From Chionis minor (lineage: Eukaryota > Chordata > Aves > Charadriiformes > Chionididae), in the NCBI GenBank assembly GCA_013398295.1, contig VZSF01003227.1:2144225-2208224 (forward strand): 64,000 bases of DNA. Reading direction: 5' to 3'. Every line of letters starts with the position of its first letter. Positions within the stretch are counted from its first letter, which is position 1. Positions 1-12,400 of the stretch are shown here, one piece after another. A program made the position numbers and the translations under genes. The notes under the pieces were generated by a model that saw only the letters and a list, made by a program, of their open reading frames with translations, was not told where the DNA came from and did not search any database.

Positions 1-383
1 GCATGTCTGCCCCTTTCTATCTGAAACATCGATGATTAAATGCCAAGACTGACTGTGTATCTGCAGTATTGACTGTGTAAATGGGCAGATGCTGCAAGCT
101 GGTTAGTGGTTATTTGGCCATGGGAGCAGCAGAGGGTGCTATGGCATGGTTGGAGAACAGATTGCTTAAAAATAGATAAAATGATTCCTTGAAACATATG
201 ACAAACTACTGGATTGGCATTTTTCTTCACTTTGCCTTCTCTGGTATCACACCATAAAGCAACCTGTGACTCCACTGGATAATAAATTCATTTGTCCTTT
301 ATAAAAGAATTTATCTGTCCAATGTATGCTTTGGGGTGGGGGGGGAGGAAAGTAAAAGCAACCTGTTTCTTTTTGGATTTTAG

Positions 384-489
384 CATAACTGAAGAGAACA
401 GCAACACCCAGCCTGGTAAAAGTGCAACAAAAGTCAGTCGCACCTTCAGCTACCTCAGGAATAAAATGTCCAGCAGCAAGAAGAGCAAA
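384..489 (+). CDS. AKAP13: AKAP13 exon (window exon 1)
   Basis: The acceptor is a T-rich tract ending in ttttag, and the donor is AAA|gtaagt. The first base completes a codon from an exon upstream of the window. It then encodes 35 residues that include the motif [17 protein letters not shown], a Ser/Lys-rich stretch just before the C1 domain in AKAP13. It ends in phase 0. Confidence 0.93.
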
Positions 490-3400
490 GTAAGTGCTTC
501 ATATGATTTATACAGCCGTGAAATGCCCGTAGGTAGCAGAGATGAATTCTGTATTTCAGTGTGTTTCCGTAGGGTGGTATTGATGTCTTTGCCTGACCTT
601 CTTTTCTTTTTTCTTCCTTTCACCCTTTTGCGAGAGGAGGGTTGTCTGTGGGGTAATAGGGAAATAGCTACATGGGAGATTTTAGCACCCCAAAATTGAA
701 ATGCATCTGAGGTGAGTTTTTCTCTGCAAATGTTTCCGCCTGTTTTCCCCACAGAATGAAGCTTCATTTATTATAAAGAATAGTTTGTGCTCCGGCATGA
801 GTTATGGCTTTGCAGTGATTGATGGGTCTAATTTTTACAGAACCTGAGAGGTATTTAATAAAATGAGGACAGGAGTTGTAAGAAGGGACTGACTGCTGAA
901 GGCTGTATTGTGTTTCTCTTTTATTTTTACCTTTGCCACAAAGTTCCCGTGCGCTGCTGGAGAAGTTGCTCAAACTGTGACCTTTAGTGATGGCCAATAT
1001 TTATATTTTCCCCGTTCTTCTGTCCTTGAAACCCTGGGATTCAATTTGCTGAAGTTTAAGCACTGCTCAGCATAGCTAGATTTCCTGGAAACAGCATTGG
1101 TTACAGAAATAATTACATTCATGTTAAATACTTCACACAAATAGGCTGCTGTTGCCTTAGATGGTCCCCTGAAAATTGATATACGTTTGGGGTTTTTTTG
1201 GTTTGGTTGGATTTTTTACTTGACACTCAGTTTATCATGTCTGACAGAAGCTAAAAGCACCGTGCCTCACAGTGGGCGATGTGATGTGTATTATATAGTT
1301 AGGTGATGTGTAGCTAATATGATGGTAAATACTACTGGAAGGCCCCTGAGACACGTAATTACATATTCTGATGAGTGTCTGAATAGCAGCCAGGAAACAA
1401 AATGTGGCATAATGAGCTTTGTGCCTATCACAGAGTAAGGCTGGGCTGAAGCATATGTGGATGGGAGGGGTCATGCTTCATCCGCACAAGCAAACTTGAT
1501 TTTAGCCTTTCCCAACATAAGCGCTTGATGTTTGACACCTGAGCGGTCCTCTAACACAGCTGGGTTTGTGCGCTTTCATAGTCTGATGTCCGGTTTGCTA
1601 CTTTTTTTTGAAAGATTGCTCATCTTTGCAATGAGGTACCAGCTGTAGTGAGATCACTCATCCGAACGCACAGTTCCTCTTTATGGATCTGCCGTTCAAG
1701 GCACAAGCTGCAGGTACCGGCAGCTCCGAGCTGCTGCTGAGCAGCTTTAAGACAACAGCCTTCCCTGCTGCAAAGCATAATATAAATAAAAATAAAAATA
1801 AAAAAATCTGTTTACATAGAAACGTCTGTGCAAACCACCAGCAAGAAGTTGCGGAGTGTGTTGCACAGCCTGTGAGCGAGACTGGAAATTTGTTAACTGG
1901 TTCTTGCACTTTGGATGTATAATCTCTAAAGCAAGAACTGGANTCCAGGTTTTTTTTATATATATATATATATATATTAAAAAAAAGAGATCTGGTTGGG
2001 ATGGGTAAGAAAACACAGCAGAAGTGCTCTGAGATACTTGCTCAGTCTTTGTTAAATAGGTGCAGTCTGATTTCACTAATTTCATGATTGTGTCTGAAAC
2101 TGTTGGTAAAGAATTGCTCCAAAATCCCAACAATAATACACATTACAAAAATTGTGGCTCGTATCAGTTGGGATCTTTTTACTAAGTAAAAAGCCATAAT
2201 ACCACTCAAATTACAATTTCTTCCCTCCTAGCGGTAGAATGTTTGCATTACATACACTTCTAGGGCTTGAGCTGCACATGTAAATGATTTGATGTAAAAA
2301 TTCTTAGGAACACTGATTTCTCAGAAGGATTATGGCTGACAAAAACCTGTAAGAGTTAAAAAGAAAAACAACAAACCTTGAAAGAGGAAGTTGGACAGGA
2401 AGAGTTGGTTTCTGCTGCTGTCTGGGCTGTTAGGAGGGAGAGAGGCTTCAACTTCTTTCTAGATAGATTTTACTTTTCTCCAAACCTTCAGAAATAAATC
2501 ATTTTCTAAGATGAACCATAAAATCAAGCATATCTAAGCCTACTAATGGCAGTGGCCCTTTTCGAAAATGATGTATACAGTTATGTAAGAAAAAACCCCT
2601 AAAAATAAAAAGGTGTTTGGAGTATTAACCATAGGGGTATAGAGATAGAAGTTTGTGAATTTACCCATGTCTGGTGTATAGTTTGTGCTCTTCAGGGATT
2701 AGTTAGCGAATCTCTTGAAATCTGCATCTTCCGCTGATTCATGTTTGTGAATTTTAAAACATTGAATTGAGTCACCTTGATTCTTCATTTTGGTAGAGAG
2801 TTTTTGGGAAATGACGACAAAAAAAATCAGCATGAGTAATTTCTCTTTTTCCCTGACTTGCGCAGTTATTAGGCAGTGCTGTACCACCAACAGCGTTTCA
2901 GTGTGTATAGTAGGAGTTGTAAGTGTTTGAAAGGACTAGGAGACGGGCGATATTTGTGACCTGTAGAGCAGGAGGAGCGCAAACACATGAAACCTTTCTG
3001 TCTGGGAAATCTTCTGCGGGACTTTGTTTACTGAAGTACTACATAGCAACACTGAGGTATGTTAAAATTCAATTTTCCTGTATCCCAGACATTGCAGAGG
3101 GTTTGATTGACCACTTTCTGCCTTTTAAACGGGTGGTCTCGTTAACTTGTGACTTCTAAAATATTAAATCCCATCCTTTCCTGCCTGTTGTTTGGGGGGT
3201 TTTGGTTGGTTTTTTGGGGATTTGGGGTTTTGGTTTTTTTTTAGCAGTGGAAGCTAGGGTAAGGCAAGATGAAAGCAGTAGAAAAGTAGCCAAAATCCTC
3301 TTCGAGGAAGTTAGCAGCAATCGTCCCGCCCTCCCTCTTTTGCTCAACTCCTGTCTGACTGCCGTCCTCCCCACGGGCTGCGCGGGCAGCTCCTGACCGT

Positions 3401-6400
3401 TGCAATGGGCTANTAATATAAATAAAAATAAAAATAAAAAAATCTGTTTACATAGAAACGTCTGTGCAAACCACCAGCAAGAAGTTGCGGAGTGTGTTGC
3501 ACAGCCTGTGAGCGAGACTGGAAATTTGTTAACTGGTTCTTGCACTTTGGATGTATAATCTCTAAAGCAAGAACTGGATATATATATATCTCTCNNNNNN
3601 NNNNNNNNNNNNNNNNNNNNNNNNNNNNNNNNNNNNNNNNNNNNNNNNNNNNNNNNNNNNNNNNNNNNNNNNNNNNNNNNNNNNNNNNNNNNNNNNNNNN
3701 NNNNNNNNNNNNNNNNNNNNNNNNNNNNNNNNNNNNNNNNNNNNNNNNNNNNNNNNNNNNNNNNNNNNNNNNNNNNNNNNTTTACTTTTCTCCAAACCTT
3801 CAGAAATAAATCATTTTCTAAGATGAACCATAAAATCAAGCATATCTAAGCCTACTAATGGCAGTGGCCCTTTTCGAAAATGATGTATACAGTTATGTAA
3901 GAAAAAACCCCTAAAAATAAAAAGGTGTTTGGAGTATTAACCATAGGGGTATAGAGATAGAAGTTTGTGAATTTACCCATGTCTGGTGTATAGTTTGTGC
4001 TCTTCAGGGATTAGTTAGCGAATCTCTTGAAATCTGCATCTTCCGCTGATTCATGTTTGTGAATTTTAAAACATTGAATTGAGTCACCTTGATTCTTCAT
4101 TTTGGTAGAGAGTTTTTGGGAAATGACGACAAAAAAAATCAGCATGAGTAATTTCTCTTTTTCCCTGACTTGCGCAGTTATTAGGCAGTGCTGTACCACC
4201 AACAGCGTTTCAGTGTGTATAGTAGGAGTTGTAAGTGTTTGAAAGGACTAGGAGACGGGCGATATTTGTGACCTGTAGAGCAGGAGGAGCGCAAACACAT
4301 GAAACCTTTCTGTCTGGGAAATCTTCTGCGGGACTTTGTTTACTGAAGTACTACATAGCAACACTGAGGTATGTTAAAATTCAATTTTCCTGTATCCCAG
4401 ACATTGCAGAGGGTTTGATTGACCACTTTCTGCCTTTTAAACGGGTGGTCTCGTTAACTTGTGACTTCTAAAATATTAAATCCCATCCTTTCCTGCCTGT
4501 TGTTTGGGGGGTTTTGGTTGGTTTTTTGGGGATTTGGGGTTTTGGTTTTTTTTTAGCAGTGGAAGCTAGGGTAAGGCAAGATGAAAGCAGTAGAAAAGTA
4601 GCCAAAATCCTCTTCGAGGAAGTTAGCAGCAATCGTCCCGCCCTCCCTCTTTTGCTCAACTCCTGTCTGACTGCCGTCCTCCCCACGGGCTGCGCGGGCA
4701 GCTCCTGACCGTTGCAATGGGCTAATGCTGGTGGGGAGCGGCTCTCTTTCCCCGGGGGAAGGATGTCGATAAAATGGAATAAATTTGCCGAAGTACCTCA
4801 AATAACAGTGAAGCTAGTAGGACTTAAGCACTGGGAGGTAAGAGCTTTGTGGTTATTTCAGAGCGGGATGTGCTGCTGCAGCGCACGGTCTGTTATTTTG
4901 GGCCGTACGACCTCGTTTCTGTTGGTGCACGTCGGTGGGGGTTCAGCCATGAAGCTGTGCCTCATGTCACGCTGGCAGCTCCCATCGCGCAGGAAAGTGG
5001 GTTTGTTTCAAAAAAAAGCCCCAAACGGCCAGTAACCGTTGCAGAAAAATAAAATCTCGTTTTGAGAGCTTGTATTCCGACGGTACGGCTGGCATCCCGT
5101 GTGTACAAAGTTTGCCGTTTCCTCCTTGACGATGGTGCACCCATTTCCTGTTTATTCTGGGGTTGTTCAGCTTTAATTAAAATGTTTTTTCTGGTGATTT
5201 TATGAAGACAGGGTTTTATTCCAGACTGTAGAATGACTGAGATTTGCAGTAAACATGAGGTACATTTAAAGTATAAGATGGTGAATCTCCTTTCAGCATT
5301 TTAAGCATGAGTCTCGCAAGATCTGCCTTGAGCATAGGGTGGTCTTTTCTCCTGGGGCTTCCCAACTCCTGACAGTGGAGGAAAACTCCAGATGTCAACT
5401 TGGTACTGTCGGCCAAGGACTAAACTGCAGAGTCTTAGTTCTTGAATCCTGCCGGACTGGACAGGGTTAAAGGTGGGCAGGTCAGCGGATGGGGCTGTGG
5501 AGGCTTATGTGGGGTGATGATCCCAGCTGATGGCTTACAGGAGGCAGAGATGTGCCACAAAGCAGACTCTTCCTGGCATGTTTTCTGCTTCAGACAGGAT
5601 CATTCCATACTGTAATGCTCCTGGGTTTGCTTATTTGCAGAACAAAATAGCATTTGGGGCCAGTAAATAGACTTTCTGTTTATGAGGCTTTGCAAGGAGA
5701 GACTCTGACTGGCATTTTGCCTGTGGTGTGCTGGGAGAGGGGAGACCTGAGTTACTAATTATTTGAGTGTGTCATGAAAGGCTCAAAAGTTTCCCTCCTG
5801 GTGACTGCAGAGCTCAATGCCTCTTTTAACCACTTCATGGTGGTTACTGCTGCTCTGCAGCTCTCTCGGTATTTAGGCTGTGACAATATTTAGCAAAGGA
5901 CACGTGGCATATAAATAACAAAATGCAAAGATAAGCTTACAGGAGCCTTTCCCAGTTTCTGGTTAAGCTTCTCTTTCAGATGCCACGAAATCTGCAGAAA
6001 CAGTTAAAATAAAGATCTGGAGCTGAGTTGTATGGTAAACATTTTGTAGGGTGGTACATAGAAAGACAAGGAGTCACTGTAATTCAAATTTGGAGTTTTT
6101 CTATGGAGTTTCCTTTAAACATTGTTTGGGAGAATTCCAAATCCGCAAAAGGCTGCAGGGAAAAATGTTTCACATTTTTAGTATATAGCGTTTTCTATCT
6201 CAGGTAGCGATAGAAAGGTAAGCAAAAACTGTTAAAAGATGGAGAAGCTGGCTGTGCATGTCACCTTTCCAAAGCTGAGTAGCCCAGAGGTTGAACGGTG
6301 ACATTTGGAAGACAAGATAATCTTTTATGATGTTGCTGTTGTTCCTCCGCTTTTCTGTGATGCTGTATTTCAAGAGTTTGTGAAAAACCCATTTCCCCAA

Positions 6401-9400
6401 CAAGCTTCGCCTAGTTACTTGGAGTTGCATGAAATAGTTGAACAAGTTGCTAGTGAGAAGGAAAAGGGAGGTGGAAATACTCCGTCAGTGATGCTGTACA
6501 GGCACCGAGGAAGAGCTTGGGCTTGTGTTCTCCATTAAAAATGCAGTTGTAAAGCACGGGTCTTATGGGTTGGCCTTAAAAATTAACTGTGGTGAAAGTT
6601 TGATACACAGACACATGGTGTTTGTATTTAACACAATTCATTGAAAGTGCTGAAGAGGTTGATGAGAGCCCAAAGACGAGGTAAGTCATTAAACCAAGCT
6701 AATATAAAAGAGGTGGAAGAAAATGTCTGCCTTCAGAACAGACTCAATTTCGTCTCTGCTGGTGAGATACCTGCGTGGAAGGCTCTGCCAGTCCATAGTA
6801 TGTTAATCCACACCCATGGGGGCTGTAAGCTGACTTTTTGAAGAGAGCTGTGCAGATACATGGCTATCATCACGGTGCGCAGCGATCGATATCGTCATAG
6901 TGCCAAAGGCAAACACTGAAGAATTTGTAACTAGAGAATAGACCTCTGCAAACTAACAAGGCATTTGCTCATTTTCTCTCGGCAGGAAAAAGAGAGAGAT
7001 AAAGAGAAGACTAAAGAGAAGGACAAAGATTCCAAGGAGAAGGAAAAAGATAAGAAGCTGTTAAACGGACATCTCTTCACTGCAACCTCTGTTGTAGCCC
7101 AGGCAACCTGTTACCACTGTATGAAACCTTTCAATAAGGATTCGTACTACTGTGCAAGTAAGTCAGGGGTTTTTTTTTTCCTCCCTTCCTTTTGTTTTTC
7201 ATTAAATCTGATATGGGAAATGCGAACCTTACGCTTTATTTTCCTCTTGCTTAAGGATATGGGGTGGGAGGGAGACTTTGGAGACAGTGATTCATGGAGC
7301 AGCATGTTGCCTTATGGAAGCTGGGCTGAAGTGAGTCGTGGCTGCAAGGAGGTGTCCTGCAACCTCCTTCCTAGCCTGTGCTTAGACATCTCGTCAGCCC
7401 ATGGGCTTTTCTGCCCCTGCTTGTTGGGACATATCAGTCAGCTGGAGGACTTCGGTTGTTTCAGCTGTGTGTTATCACTTAGGGCTGAGGTGCTTTAAGA
7501 TGGATGGAGGACAGGGTTGGATCATGGCTTTTATTCCCAATGGGGAAAAAAATGTCCCACCCATCTGTAATGTACTGCTTCAGTTCTCTGAAACACCATT
7601 TTGGTGAGCCCACAGGGAGAACAGCAAAAAGGAAATACTAACCCTTTTCTGCCTTTATACATGAAATTGCATCACAGGTCAAATGGCAACTACCTGCGTG
7701 CGTGCGAAGTACGTGCATTACAATGCAGGCAGTAGGGGAACCACGGCAGAAGGTTTCTGTGAGATTGGTGACTTTGTTCTCTTTTCTTATCAGATGGTTT
7801 CTCATGCCTGTAGCTTGATAAGGTCAGCAGTGTTAGTGTGGTCAAGACCAGAATGGTGGCTGGTTCGCGCAGCGACCCAAACCTGTAGAGTACGCAGCCA
7901 AAAATGTCTTTTTCCTACTGCAGCTCAGGGCTCTCCGTTCCTCACTGTCAGTAATGGTTTTTACTCCACTAGCCTAGAGATGAGTTGAAACATGTCCGGG
8001 AATTGCTCCCACGCTGGAGCAGGGGGCAGGATGAGCAGTGTGTGAAACATCTCCATTGAGCAGGGGAAGGAGCAGCCAGCTGACTCCCGAACAGCAGTTT
8101 TGAGTTTCCTGGAATAGAAGAGATTTCAGCAAAGTTGTTTGCATGAGGCAGGCTCTGTGTCAGCCTGATGGGAAATGGAAAACATTAACAATTACAAGCT
8201 CTCAAATGCATCCTCTCCCTTTTCCCCCTTCACTTTCTTAAGACCTTCTGAAGCTATTTAGAAAATCAAACATATCCCCATTTAACTCTCTGTACCCTAA
8301 CGAGTTAAAATAATCCAACAATTCCAGATGTTCTTTCCTTATTTTTCAAGGTACAACAGAAAATTGTTGTAAGTTTTCTGCATTGGCCAGAAAATGAATG
8401 CCAAAAGGAAAGTTTGGTCAGGGCCCAGGGTTGTAAGGTCACATCTGAGAGTGGTTCTTTCTCCCATCGCATCTTAAAATCAGCTATCAAATACCTCGGA
8501 GAAGACTGATAAGCAGCAGCAGAGGCTCTGTTGTTTCTGTGCTGTCGTAAACTACTTTTTTTCCTACAGAAGTGGCAGTGCTTTACTGCTACTGTCGCTT
8601 CTCAGTCTTGCCTATGGGTGACTTTTTCTTAAAGCCTCTTAAAGCGCTGGATCATTTTAAATCAATGTCTGAACATTTCAGTGATGCCCCCAGCTTCCTG
8701 AAACAGCTAGTCAATGCGGAAAGATTTAGCATGCTCTAAAACAAATAGGCAAGCAAAAAATCCCAATTTTTAATAGCTCTCTGCCTGGTCTTTTTTTTAT
8801 TTTTTATGATCAGCGATGCAGAAAAGAAGTATTTGGGGTTTTAATTATTAACATTAGAGACACAGAGGAGTTGGAGGAACTTCCTGCCTGCTGAAGAGTT
8901 GAACTGGAGGAATAAAGTCCCTGAAACCAGATTTGCCATCTAAAAAATCAAAATGCTCTATTGCTAAATGGTCCATACCAAAGAGCTGCCTTCAGGCTTT
9001 CAAGGCTTGAGTGTGAATTTAATGGTTCTGAATTGTCTTACTGCCTCTTTTCATGCACTGAAAGCAGGTTTTGTCCCTCTTCCGCCTTTGATCTGAAAAA
9101 TGATACTGCTTGTGGGTTTTTGCAAAAACAAGCAGGTTTCTCTCTTCTGTCTGTCTTGCACAGGAAATTGTGGGACATCGACAGAATAGCAACGCCCTGT
9201 GGCCTTACCCTTACCCCTCTCAAAATATCAGAAGAATTACTGGCATTTATTAAGTAGGCCCAAATGTAAGAAATTTTAAGAATGTGACCATATTTTGTCA
9301 TTCTGGGAGTGGAATTTTTTGGTTTTTTTATTTCTTCTAGAAATAATTCAGAACTGTATGCTTACAGTTTAACATACACTTAAAATATAATTCATGATCT

Positions 9401-12400
9401 GTGTTAATATGTGGTTTCATGAATTGAGTGGAAATAACAGGTTTTCTCTAAGCTCCCGATTCTCACCTGAGAGCATTTGAGTTATGATCTTTCATCCGTC
9501 AGAAGACTTAATACTCCAAACCCAATTAATCAACTATGACGAAAACAGTTTTAGTCATCTTTGAAAACTTTGATTCCCAGAAATCTGCTGGCGGAGATCA
9601 CGGGCAGGCACGGGTATTCCGAAGAAGATAGGCAGCTTTTGCTCTGGCATATACGCGGCGAAGGGTGGTGTTAAAGCACGATGCCCTTTGCATTGTTGAG
9701 TGGTGTGGTTTTGGGCCAAAACCAGTGGCTTCAGTCTAGTTTTGAGCAGGAAGACCCAACCTCACAGACACAGTCACCTGACGGATGCTCCTGTTACTTT
9801 TTCTGCTAATCCTGTAGTACAGTAGCACTCGGTTCCTGTACTGCAGAGTTGGCTCTGATACGTCTGAGTTTATACAAATGAATTTTCCTGTCCTCTTCCT
9901 GTCTTTTGGATCCCATAATCCTTGTCTTGATAAGAACAGTATGTGTCTTTTCAGAGGAAATACTGGCCCTACAATTGGTTTCTGTTTCTGTCTCCTGCTT
10001 CTGCTTTCCCCCTTACTTTTCTTTCAGAGGAATAACTCCATCTTTTTTCTTCTTTTTTTTTTTTTTTTTAAATTTAAGACCCATTAGGACCCTGGAAACT
10101 CAACTTTGCATTGATTTTTAAACAGAATTTGCTGTTAAAATTCCATGAGGAAATCTTATTGACAAAGAAAGGGCTAGTTAGCCAGGAAAGCAGCCTGTCT
10201 CTCCATATCTGTAGCTCCTCGTGTAAACCCCAACGATGCCTGAAAGTTGTAATTGTCAGTTGTACAAGATAACAATTCAGATTACAAACGGCACAAACTG
10301 AACTGTTTTCTGGGGGGTTTTGTTTAATGAGTTGTTTTTTTTACTTTTCACAGACTGCAATGCAATTGTTCACAAAGGCTGTAAGGAGAGTTTTGCTTCT
10401 TGTGCAAAGGTGAAAATGAAGGTAAGAGATCACTCTACTGAATAAAAAAAGAAGTTTAAACGATTTAGCATGCAGATGTAAAACATCTAACACACATCCC
10501 AAATTTTCCAGCTTGTTGGAAAGAACTTCAGCCCCCGTGCTGCAGTGAATAGTTTCTCTGGGCTCTCCTGAAATTCACCAGAACCGCATATTAATACAGC
10601 AGTTATTCCTGGGACTCTGTGAATGCTCCAGGTCAGCGCCACAGAGTTTGTTGGCAGCAAATTCCCTGCATTTTTCCCTGCAGTATGCAGGGCCTTATGA
10701 TGAGATGTCTGTCCTATGCTTCAATTAAATAAAAAACCCACAAAAAATTACAAAACGCATCACACCAAAAAATCCACTTCAATGGCAAAACTCAGGGGTG
10801 TCCAACACCCATAAATACCGTATCTCTTAATTCTTAAATTATAATATAATTATACATAATACACAGTGAAACTATTACAACTGTATATTGTCTATGTGAG
10901 GAACACACAGAATTTGTGCTTGCCCCAAATGTGAGGGACCTCATCTGCAGTATGGTTCTGCAAGGTAGTTAATGTTTAGACAATTACGATTTTTAGTTCT
11001 CTTCAGTATTGCCAGCGCTTTATCTTCTCATTTTCCTATTTGCTGCACGTTTTTCCATCTCTTATTTTGCCCATTTCATTGGTGGCAACTGGGGAGGAGG
11101 GTGCATGTGTGTGTGCATATATATATGTGTGTGTGTAATACATATATATATATATATGTATGTATAATATATATGTGTGTATAATATATAAAAATATATT
11201 TTTCTTATATATATGTAAATAAAAAAATACACATACAGCCAAGAACTGATCTGTTCTGAGAGGATTCAGAAAAAACAGCTTTTTTGTTTTCAGTTGTGTC
11301 ACAGCCTGATGGAATAAGGGAGGAAGAAATTACAGTGAATTTCATTTTTCTTTCAGCCACAGAGAGGGATGCTGCAGGCACATGATACCTCTTCGTTACC
11401 CACAGTAACCATGAGAAACAAAAGTAAGAAAACTTCCTTTCTTTCTGCTTTGGTGATACGTCTGTATCTGCTGTTCTTAACCGTTCTGACAACTAATATT
11501 CGATACTATGAAAGATAAGTGTTTATCAAAGCAGAGACGAGGGCATCTTCTGTGTGTGATAAGCAGTGTTTGGAGTTTCAGAATTTGTGCTGAAGTTGCA
11601 CAGAATTCATCCACTTCTGTAGTGTCCGGGGAACTTTAAGCAAATGGAAAGTCATATCAGACTTGACTGCTGTAGCTTGAAGGCCTACAGCTGATGAGTC
11701 CACAAAATCTGGGAGACGCAGCCTGTGTTCACGTGTGTCTGAAATTGGAAAGAATCCCAACTGTGAATATTATATTAACAGAAATTGTTAAGATTACAAG
11801 TGGAGAGGATGCTTGTTCAATTTTCAATTTTTTTTTTTTTTAATTAAATAGTCTTATGCTTTGAGGTAGTGAAAACCAAAAGTTTAATTTTGAATAGGAG
11901 CAATACCGACAAACTCTTCCTGGCGGCGCTGAGATACTCACCGCTCTGCCGAGCCTACCTGGTGTGACTGAGGGCAAAGAACAGGAGTGAAATAGCCCAC
12001 GTGGGTTTTGTAGTGCCACGATTTGATGAGCTTATGTAGTGATAGCTTGGAGATCACTGTATGGAATCACGCTGTATGATACAGGTGTACTCATTGTGGT
12101 ATTTATCATGAAATTCAGAGCTATTGCTCCAGAAAGCAGAAATGTATATGAGGAAGGCAAAATCTGGAATTAACGTGAAAAGATTAGTTAAAGGTATGTG
12201 ATAGTATAATGAGATAAGGATTAGCATTTCTCTGTGATGTGTACTGATAGAGAAGTCTATCTCAAAATGTTCGACCAGAAGCAGGAAGATGTATATAATT
12301 ATAGACCCAGGGAAATTAAAAAGCAACGTAGTAGATTGCTATGCGTGATTATTTATCAAATAAAATTAAATTCAGTTTTCCCAAGTGTATGTTTCTGGCC

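Larger units (their letters stand above)
490..6985 (+). other. AKAP13: AKAP13 intron with assembly gap and CpG-rich patch
   Basis: This 6.5 kb intron separates the RTFSYLRNK exon from the C1 exon. It holds a probably artificial duplication (1778-4724), a 186-base gap (3595-3780), TA repeats, and a CpG-rich patch at about 4600-5140. The rest shows no feature I can support. Confidence 0.85.

Noticed and set aside
1778..4724. A genuine tandem duplication
   Set aside because: Copies look identical, Ns sit exactly at the joins, and a gap interrupts one copy. An assembly artefact explains this better.
6645..6680. Exon-like sequence ending GACGAG|gtaagt in the first AKAP13 intron
   Set aside because: The donor is strong, but the phase needed to join the exon at 6986 runs into a TGA just upstream and no good acceptor fits. 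Treated as a pseudo-exon.
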